Source of the DNA: Sulfuricurvum sp.
Lineage (GTDB): Bacteria; Campylobacterota; Campylobacteria; Campylobacterales; Sulfurimonadaceae
Direction of reading: 5' to 3'
Length of the DNA stretch: 20,096 bases
NCBI GenBank assembly: GCA_024635855.1
Contig: JAGXHZ010000075.1
Location: 1 to 20,096, forward strand
How positions within the stretch are numbered: the first letter of the stretch is position 1; every line of letters starts with the position of its first letter. A program made the translations under genes and the position numbers. Of this stretch, positions 14,446-20,096 are shown piece after piece. The notes beneath the pieces are model-generated. The model ran no database searches. It saw nothing but the letters and a program-made list of their open reading frames with translations, and was not told where the DNA came from.

Positions 14446-15009
14446 ATGAGAAGTACGATACGATTTACAGGAGTAGGTGGACAGGGTGTTCTTCTCGCCG
14501 GTGAGATTATGGCTGCGGCTAAAATCAAACTTGGCGGTCATGGCCTTAAAACAGCTACGTATACATCACAAGTTCGTGGTGGGGCAACCGTTGTTGATAT
14601 TACGTTAGATGATACTGAAATTTTTTACCCGTATGCAAATGAAGGTGAAATTGACTTTATGCTTTCCGTTGCAAATGTCAGTTATCAACAATTCAAAAAT
14701 GGGGTTAAACCAGGCGGAATTATTGTAATTGAGCCAAACTTGGTTCATCCGACAGAAGAAGACCGACAAAAATGGATCATCGTAGAGATTCCAATTATTA
14801 CCATTGCAAAAGAAGAAGTGGGTAATGTTATTACTCAATCGGTTGTTGCATTGGGTATCACCAATGAGTTTACCGGCGTACTTGATCCCGAAACTCTTCG
14901 TGAAGTAATGCTTTCGAAAGTTCCAAAAAAAGTACATGAAGTGAATAATACAGCATGGGCTTTAGGCATCAAATATGCCAAAGAAGCGAAAGCTAAACTC
15001 GGAATGTAA
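14446..15009 (+). CDS. oorC: 2-oxoglutarate:ferredoxin oxidoreductase, gamma subunit
   Basis: 187 aa. The gamma-chain signature FTGVGGQGVLLAGEIMA (6-22), then the ATYTSQVRGGATVVDITLD stretch (38-56), and a C-terminal PKKVHEVNNTAWALG. This chain completes the OorDABC complex and contacts the CoA side. AAGGAG sits 4-9 nt upstream of its ATG, overlapping the oorB stop region. It is the last gene of the cluster, followed by a hairpin and then by a separate extended -10. Confidence 0.93.
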   Translation: MRSTIRFTGVGGQGVLLAGEIMAAAKIKLGGHGLKTATYTSQVRGGATVVDITLDDTEIFYPYANEGEIDFMLSVANVSYQQFKNGVKPGGIIVIEPNLVHPTEEDRQKWIIVEIPIITIAKEEVGNVITQSVVALGITNEFTGVLDPETLREVMLSKVPKKVHEVNNTAWALGIKYAKEAKAKLGM

Positions 15010-15016
15010 TTTTTTG

Positions 15017-15041
15017 TTATTTCCCTTGTTTTGGGAAATAA
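15017..15041 (+). terminator. Hairpin closing the rTCA operon
   Basis: A perfect 9-bp stem TTATTTCCC/GGGAAATAA (15017-15025/15033-15041) with a 7-nt loop, 7 nt after the oorC stop. The stem is A/T-rich and no real T-run follows, so termination may be inefficient or the hairpin may act as a 3' stabiliser. Confidence 0.55.
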
Positions 15042-15115
15042 TACTAGTTTCAACTAAAATCTATCTTCTAAATTTCTCAAAAAAACTTTATTTTCCCCCT
15101 TTTTTACTCTATATA

Positions 15116-15124
15116 TGTTAAAAT
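15116..15124 (+). promoter_or_regulatory. Extended -10 promoter for the sensor/c-di-GMP operon
   Basis: TGTTAAAAT is a TGn extended -10 with hexamer TAAAAT at 15119-15124, preceded by T-rich tracts. It gives a short leader of about 18-20 nt before the ATG at 15150. No clear -35. Confidence 0.4.
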
Positions 15125-15149
15125 AACAAAATCTAATAGATGGATTTTA

Positions 15150-16352
15150 ATGAGAATTTTTTTTACTTTAATAATAGTTTTTTTTGCTTTTACTTTGAAT
15201 GCGGATACTCAGGGTAAAAAACGGATTTTTATTCTGCATTCCTATGCCCAAGAGTACGAATGGACAAAATTGCAGCACCAGAAATTTGTTGCAAGCATGG
15301 AAGAATCATTATCTTTGCCACTAGAAATTTCGACAGAGTATTTGGATACCAAACGTCTTAAATTTGATAAATCGTACCAATCATTTTTTCTTCACTATTT
15401 GCAAGAAAAATATAAAGAATACAATCCAGATGTCATTTATGTTACCGATGATAATGCGCTAACTTTTTTTTCAAACCATCAAAAAGCTTTATTTGTCGGA
15501 AAACCGATCTTTTTTTCAGGTATTAACAACCTTTCTTTGGTAAGTTCATTGGATCCAAAAAATTTTACAGGTGTTTATGAGACTAAAGATATCGAACCGA
15601 ATATTGAATTAATCAAACAATTTTCTCCTCAAACACGTGATATATGGATTGTAGGAGATAGATCAACAACGTATCAGTCCATTGAATCGGATATTAAAAA
15701 AAAGATACATCATTTTCCTAAATATACGTTTCATTTTCTCTCATCCGATACAATAGACGATATCATGAAGCAGCTTCCAAAAACTCCAAAATCTTTTGTT
15801 CTGCTGACTACGATCGGAGGATGGAGTGATCATAGCGGTAGAAATTTGACACTTAAAGAATCCATTCATACCTTAAAAAGCAATACACACCTTATTCTCT
15901 GCAGTATGGAAGATGCCTACTTGGTTGGAGGAGTAGTCGGCGGATTCGTAACCAGCGGAGCAAAACAAGGATTTGAAGCGGCTAAACTGGTTAAACGTTA
16001 TTTTAGTGGCGAACCTCTTTCGTCTATTCATTCTATCGTCAAAAGCCCTAATGGTTATATATTTGATCGTCGAGCACTCATTGAATCAAGATTGATTCTT
16101 TCAGAATATACGGCACGCAATGCAATTGTCTTATATGAAAAGAAAAACTTTTTTGAGCAGCATCAGGAGATGATTTTAAACACTCTTTTTATCCTCATGA
16201 CTTTATTTTTAATTTTTCTTATCATTATCTATTTTGTCTCCTTACAAAAAAAAGTTCACTTACATCAAGTAGAAGCAGAGCTTGAAGTATGTTCAGCAGA
16301 ATTATTAATGGTCAAAAAGAAACTTGCTTTAATGAAGCAACATTATGAATAA
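15150..16352 (+). CDS. Membrane-anchored ABC-substrate-binding-like periplasmic sensor, no output domain
   Basis: 400 aa. Signal peptide-like residues 1-18 (ending LNA), then a periplasmic domain (about 22-330) of the ABC-transporter-substrate-binding-like (DUF534-type) sensor fold: RIFILHSYAQEYEWTK (25-40), VIYVTDDNALTFF, KPIFFSGINN, FTGVYE, and late VVGGFVTSGAKQGFEAAKL. One transmembrane segment (about 342-366) is followed by a roughly 30-residue cytoplasmic coiled coil ending the protein. In relatives this domain is commonly fused to histidine-kinase or GGDEF outputs; here nothing follows. The stop overlaps the next gene by 8 nt and a GGDEF-EAL enzyme lies two genes on, so it probably signals through a separate partner, perhaps by the coiled coil. 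Ligand unknown. Its start has only a weak GGA upstream. Confidence 0.75.
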   Translation: MRIFFTLIIVFFAFTLNADTQGKKRIFILHSYAQEYEWTKLQHQKFVASMEESLSLPLEISTEYLDTKRLKFDKSYQSFFLHYLQEKYKEYNPDVIYVTDDNALTFFSNHQKALFVGKPIFFSGINNLSLVSSLDPKNFTGVYETKDIEPNIELIKQFSPQTRDIWIVGDRSTTYQSIESDIKKKIHHFPKYTFHFLSSDTIDDIMKQLPKTPKSFVLLTTIGGWSDHSGRNLTLKESIHTLKSNTHLILCSMEDAYLVGGVVGGFVTSGAKQGFEAAKLVKRYFSGEPLSSIHSIVKSPNGYIFDRRALIESRLILSEYTARNAIVLYEKKNFFEQHQEMILNTLFILMTLFLIFLIIIYFVSLQKKVHLHQVEAELEVCSAELLMVKKKLALMKQHYE

Positions 16353-16926
16353 AAAAATCATATTAGCCGTACTGTTTTTCATTTTTTTATTAATGACTGT
16401 GCCTATAATACAATCATTATTTTTCGCTCAACAAACAACAGGCAAAATAATAGTCAATAAAAATATCGATGCCCCTTATCTCGGCACGGCTAAGAAAGAT
16501 TTAATACTGGTCTTTTTTGGATATGTAGGTTGTGTTAAAGTATGCAGTCCTATTTTAAAGCAACTTAGCAATTTTTATGACTCTGCCGAATTTGCTCCTG
16601 TGTAGCCATTTGTTTCTTTTTCATTTGTTAATTTAATGCCACAATTGGAATCCAATCAGCCTGATCTCTTTGCAAAATCATTTAATCCGGAATTTAAGGG
16701 CATTTATTTAAGCCAAAAAGAGTTGATGGGCATTGACAGACAATTTAGCCTTTTCTTTTCAAATAGCTTGCGTGATGAAGGTGAGATTGATCACAGTGAT
16801 CATCTTTATTTACTGCAACGGCAAAAGAATGGGCTATTGCTAATGAAAAATATCTATACAACGCATCCTCTTAATCAAAAAAGACTCATTCATGATATAC
16901 TTGAAATACAAAAGGATATAGAATGA
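16345..16926 (+). pseudogene. SCO1/SenC-like protein interrupted by one in-frame TAG
   Basis: A 193-codon frame with a single TAG at 16603-16605 (codon 87) and no other stop or shift. Before it: a membrane anchor (5-28) and LVFFGYVGCVKVC with the C63-x3-C67 copper/thiol motif of SCO proteins. After it: FVSFSFVNLMPQL (normally the DPxxD strand, here altered), FKGIYLSQ, and DHSDHLYLL with the conserved His150. So both halves of the metal site are intact but on either side of the stop. SCO proteins deliver copper to cytochrome oxidase or act as thiol redox proteins in the periplasm. The ATG at 16636 (codon 98) has no SD and would lack the Cys pair. It overlaps the sensor gene (8 nt) and the GGDEF-EAL gene (ATGA). 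Recent nonsense mutation, amber readthrough or a sequence error are all possible. Confidence 0.75.
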
Positions 16927-18857
16927 ATCGTGCTACTCTTGAACATTTATTGACATTTCCAAGAGTACCAAAATTTGCGACTGAAAATTTTAATGAGCAT
17001 TTTATCCAAGCGGATAAAGTTATGCTCGTACTGCTGGCTATACATTGGTTTATAGCCATTTTTATTACGTCTATTAGTTACGATACTTATAAATATGGCT
17101 TATTAAGTGGAGGGCTTATACTACTTCCACTCTTAGTTGCATACCGCTATTTTAATGGTACACAGGTGATGCGTGCTCTTGTTGCAGTAGGTCTGATGTT
17201 GTTTTCACTGGTATTTATACAACAGCATCTTGGTCGTGTTGAGATGCACTTTCATGTTTTTATTGCTATGGCAATGCTTACACTCTATAAAGACATTATT
17301 CCGGTTTTTGTAGCAGCAGCGACTACGATTGTTCACCATATCGTTTTCAACTATCTTCAGTTGTATGAGCTATCATTATTCGATATGCCTGTGATGATTT
17401 TTAATTACGGATGCGGGTTTGATATTGTCTTGCTGCATGCTGTCTTTGTCATTGCAGAAGCATTTGTATTGGGTTACATTATAAAATTGCAAATAGAATA
17501 TGCTGTGGAACTCAACCGATCTGAAAATGAGATTTCAGGGCTTAATAAAAACCTTACTTATACCTCATTGCATGATTCATTGACAGGTCTCGCCAATCGT
17601 CAAAGCTTGTATTCACAATTAAGTTTGATGGTAGAGAATGCCAATCGGTATAAAATAAAATTTGCTGTTTTATTTTTGGATTTGGACCATTTTAAAAACA
17701 TTAACGATACTCTTGGTCATAATGTAGGTGATGCTCTCCTTAAAGCAGTCTCCAAAAAATTAACGTCTATTGTACGAGGGAATGATGTTGTCTCACGCAT
17801 TGGCGGAGATGAGTTTATTGTTATCGTAAATGATGTAAATAACCATACTTCACTTGAGCAGGTTATTGTCAAAATTTTGGAAGCATTTAGAACGGAATGG
17901 ATCATCAAAGGGCATATCCTGAGATTATCGACAAGTATTGGAGTAGCGATCTATCCGGATGATTCACATGATATCAATGAATTGATGAAGTACGCAGATA
18001 TCGCTATGTACAAAGCAAAAGCAGAAGGACGTGATCAATTTAGTTTTTTTACTACCGAGCTAAATCATCAAATTCATGAAGAAGTCAATATCGCTAACGA
18101 TATGCAGCGTGCATTGAAAGAAGAAGAATTTGTATTGTTTTATCAACCGAAGATTGAAATCGAAACAGGTAAAATTATTGGTTCAGAAGCATTAATTCGT
18201 TGGAAACATCCGAAAAAAGGGCTTATTTCTCCCATTAGTTTTATACCCATTGCTGAAAATACCGGTTTTATTTTGAGTTTAGGGACATGGGTTATCAATG
18301 AAACGGTTAGAATGATTAGGCGGATGGAAAATGCAGGATTTAATGATGTTCATGTTTCGTGTAACGTTTCAACACGTCAGTTTCAAAACGTTAACCTCTA
18401 CTCTGATATTGAATACGCCATGCAAACCAGCGGGATAAATCCTACTCACTTTGTGATTGAAATTACAGAAAGTATCATGATGGAATATCTAGAGACAACG
18501 CTTGATGTACTTAAAAAAATAAAAATACTCGGAATTGATATTTGCATGGATGATTTTGGAACGGGGTATTCTTCACTTTCCTATTTACGTAAATTCCCGA
18601 TTGATTCACTGAAAATTGACAAAAGTTTTGTGGATGATATTACAGAAGGTGCTGACAATGACCATATTTTGATTAATACCATTATCGCTATGGGACAAAC
18701 ACTGAATCTTCATGTTATTGCAGAAGGGGTCGAAAAGGAGTATCAAATGGAATATTTACGTGAAAAAGGGTGTGCCTACTATCAGGGATATTATTTTTCT
18801 AAGCCTGTTCCGGAAGATGAATTTTTTCAACTATTGGAAAAAAATAAAGCAATTTAA
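16923..18857 (+). CDS. Multi-TM GGDEF-EAL c-di-GMP enzyme
   Basis: 644 aa. The N-terminal 190 residues hold about six hydrophobic segments (starting about 33, 60, 85, 108, 125 and 165) with a His-rich core (EMHFHVF at 107-113, VHH at 137-139, NYLQ); this resembles an integral-membrane sensor seen in some chemoreceptors, ligand unknown. GGDEF domain (about 212-375): LHDSLTGLANR, FLDLDHFKNIND, intact GGDEF (294-298) and an RGND inhibitory I-site (285-288). EAL domain (about 390-640): SEALIRW (421-427), IEITES (512-517), DDFGTGYSS (543-551), K564, AEGVE (600-604). Both cyclase and phosphodiesterase active sites look complete; net direction cannot be read. Overlaps the SCO-like frame as ATGA. The stop is 8 nt from the convergent gene's stop. 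Confidence 0.92.
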   Translation: MNRATLEHLLTFPRVPKFATENFNEHFIQADKVMLVLLAIHWFIAIFITSISYDTYKYGLLSGGLILLPLLVAYRYFNGTQVMRALVAVGLMLFSLVFIQQHLGRVEMHFHVFIAMAMLTLYKDIIPVFVAAATTIVHHIVFNYLQLYELSLFDMPVMIFNYGCGFDIVLLHAVFVIAEAFVLGYIIKLQIEYAVELNRSENEISGLNKNLTYTSLHDSLTGLANRQSLYSQLSLMVENANRYKIKFAVLFLDLDHFKNINDTLGHNVGDALLKAVSKKLTSIVRGNDVVSRIGGDEFIVIVNDVNNHTSLEQVIVKILEAFRTEWIIKGHILRLSTSIGVAIYPDDSHDINELMKYADIAMYKAKAEGRDQFSFFTTELNHQIHEEVNIANDMQRALKEEEFVLFYQPKIEIETGKIIGSEALIRWKHPKKGLISPISFIPIAENTGFILSLGTWVINETVRMIRRMENAGFNDVHVSCNVSTRQFQNVNLYSDIEYAMQTSGINPTHFVIEITESIMMEYLETTLDVLKKIKILGIDICMDDFGTGYSSLSYLRKFPIDSLKIDKSFVDDITEGADNDHILINTIIAMGQTLNLHVIAEGVEKEYQMEYLREKGCAYYQGYYFSKPVPEDEFFQLLEKNKAI

Positions 18858-18865
18858 ACCTTTAT

Positions 18866-20096
18866 TTATAAAATGACGTATCGATTCCGCCCATTCTCTT
18901 TTGCCTGATAAAGTGCATCGTCCGCTCGTTTGTAAAGAGTGAATACGGTATCGGAATCTTCTTTTACTGCAATACCCGCACTAATATGAATAACATCATT
19001 GAAACCGAAATGGTATTCGCTGACTATGTTCAAAAGACGTCCGACAACTTGTGTTATATTTTCTATTTCTTGATTTCGAGATATGATTGCAAATTCTTCA
19101 CCCCCGATTCGGTAAAGTTGGTCAGAATCTCTGAGATTGTTACGAATTAGCGTTGATAACATTTTAAGAACTTCATCTCCGACTTGATGTCCATAAGTAT
19201 CGTTAATGCGTTTAAAATAGTCAATATCAAATATTATCAGTATCACGGAGGTATCGTTTATTTGATGTTCTAAATCACTGTCAAAACTACGTCGATTATA
19301 GGTATTGGTTAGACTATCGTGTTCGGCAAGAATAGAAAGAGCTTTGTTTCTTTCTTCGATAATTTGTTGACTTACGTCAAGTCGGCGTAGAAAATAAACA
19401 ATGACACCAAAAAGTAAAAGTAAAAAAAAGCCTAAAATAGCCATTGTAAATATAAAGATTCGATTTGCTTCACGTAGCTCATCGTCAAACGGCATTTTAA
19501 GTGAGATCATGGCGCGAATATTTCCCACTTTTTCTCCAAACCCTGCAACTGATCCGTATTCTTCGATCAATTCACGAGGGGCTTTATCAGCAGTAGAGTG
19601 GCATTTCATGCAAGACTCTTTGTTTGGTTCGATGGGCATTGCATAATAAATATAATGGTGACCGTTTTCTTTAATCATAAGACTGTATTCTTTAAACGTT
19701 TGATCGTTCCGAAATTGTTTAAGGATATTTAACTCATCTGCGTTAGCTTGATTAACTGTATTACGTGGATTATCGCTAGCTAGTTTATAATATATTTGTG
19801 TTTTATTTTCATCTTTACGAAGTATATTAAGATGCTGGTGGATACCTCTGGCAATATAAGTAAAAGAGAGAACTTTTGGATTAAAAAAGTCGTTATAGAG
19901 TTTATTTTCTTTTTTCAGTTTATAAATAACGGGTTTAAGATGATCTTCCAAATAAAGATGTAAAGCACGCTGATTGAGTAAAATTTGATCGAGTTTCTTT
20001 TTATTTTGATTTTCAGCATATTTATTGGTGTATTCATAGAGGGCACTTCCAACTATAATATAGCCTGATAATAGAATTAAGCTTAAAATAGTCAAA
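18866..20096 (-). CDS. DUF3365 (heme-type sensor) - GGDEF diguanylate cyclase, 5' end outside window
   Basis: At least 410 codons; the frame is open to the right edge, and the TTG at 20095-20093 is probably not the true start. N-terminal TM (about 3-20 of the visible part), a periplasmic DUF3365 domain (about 25-205) with C162-M-K-C165-H166, a c-type heme attachment motif, in an ESCMKCHSTAD context, a second TM (about 212-236), a coiled linker (ISQQ/EERNKAL region), then GGDEF: LAEHDSLTNTYNRR, FDIDYFKRIND, GGEEF (331-335) and RDSD I-site (322-325). So it is an active-looking diguanylate cyclase with product inhibition, likely sensing redox, O2 or NO via heme (inference). It converges on the GGDEF-EAL gene with 8 nt between stops and no clear terminator between them. 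Confidence 0.9.
   Translation of the reverse strand, partial: LTILSLILLSGYIIVGSALYEYTNKYAENQNKKKLDQILLNQRALHLYLEDHLKPVIYKLKKENKLYNDFFNPKVLSFTYIARGIHQHLNILRKDENKTQIYYKLASDNPRNTVNQANADELNILKQFRNDQTFKEYSLMIKENGHHYIYYAMPIEPNKESCMKCHSTADKAPRELIEEYGSVAGFGEKVGNIRAMISLKMPFDDELREANRIFIFTMAILGFFLLLLFGVIVYFLRRLDVSQQIIEERNKALSILAEHDSLTNTYNRRSFDSDLEHQINDTSVILIIFDIDYFKRINDTYGHQVGDEVLKMLSTLIRNNLRDSDQLYRIGGEEFAIISRNQEIENITQVVGRLLNIVSEYHFGFNDVIHISAGIAVKEDSDTVFTLYKRADDALYQAKENGRNRYVIL

Noticed and set aside
12099..15009. Pyruvate rather than 2-oxoglutarate:ferredoxin oxidoreductase
   Set aside because: The D-A-B-C order, TCA gene context and adjacent sucCD favour the Oor type; the pyruvate enzyme in this phylum usually has a different gene order. 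Substrate was not proven from sequence alone.
16636..16926. Independent small gene starting at the ATG after the TAG
   Set aside because: Same frame as the SCO-like gene, no SD before the ATG, and the sequence continues the SCO fold; it is the second half of the broken gene.

Overview
The window reads as chromosomal DNA of a chemolithoautotrophic Campylobacterota (Sulfuricurvum/Sulfurimonas-like; genus inferred from gene content, not proven). The evidence is a monomeric NADP-isocitrate dehydrogenase, mdh, class II fumarase, sucCD and a four-subunit 2-oxoglutarate:ferredoxin oxidoreductase in the order D-A-B-C. Together these form most of a reversible (reductive) TCA cycle in one same-strand cluster. 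Extended -10 promoters without clear -35 boxes and several c-di-GMP sensor enzymes fit the same phylum.

Region 1 (1-3965) is an accessory, defence-type island. It holds the C-terminal part of a type IIG/Eco57I-like restriction-methylase, a DUF2971 protein overlapping it by ATGA, a YhcG/DUF1016 PDDEXK nuclease, a 95-aa GIY-YIG endonuclease, and a 3' scrap that resembles the end of a DUF3800 gene, followed by a compact structured element. Two kinds of short repeat are scattered through it. The first is hairpin units of about 28 bp. In one place two units bracket the GIY-YIG gene as terminal inverted repeats; in another the same pair, without the gene, lies in frame inside the methylase gene as a 66-nt insertion. 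The second is a 20-nt repeat at three gene boundaries. The hairpin/GIY-YIG arrangement is the most novel-looking item here: a possible autonomous element with a non-autonomous derivative.

Region 2 (3966-4961) is mltG, the endolytic murein transglycosylase.

Region 3 (about 5020-15041) is the TCA/rTCA cluster: icd, a terminator-like hairpin plus a second hairpin, then mdh-fumC-sucC-sucD-(HMA protein)-oorD-oorA-oorB-oorC with very tight spacing. In the reductive direction malate dehydrogenase and fumarase run oxaloacetate to fumarate, succinyl-CoA synthetase activates succinate, OorDABC carboxylates succinyl-CoA with reduced ferredoxin, and Icd carboxylates 2-oxoglutarate. Fumarate reductase and citrate cleavage are not in the window. 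The small CxxC metal-binding protein inside the operon is unexplained.

Region 4 (about 15110-20096) is signalling. A coupled trio encodes a membrane-anchored periplasmic ABC-substrate-binding-like sensor with no output domain, an SCO1/SenC-like copper/thiol protein interrupted by one in-frame TAG, and a multi-TM GGDEF-EAL enzyme. Converging on it from the right edge is a partial GGDEF gene with a CxxCH-containing DUF3365 sensor domain. No tRNA, rRNA, CRISPR array or insertion-sequence transposase was recognised.
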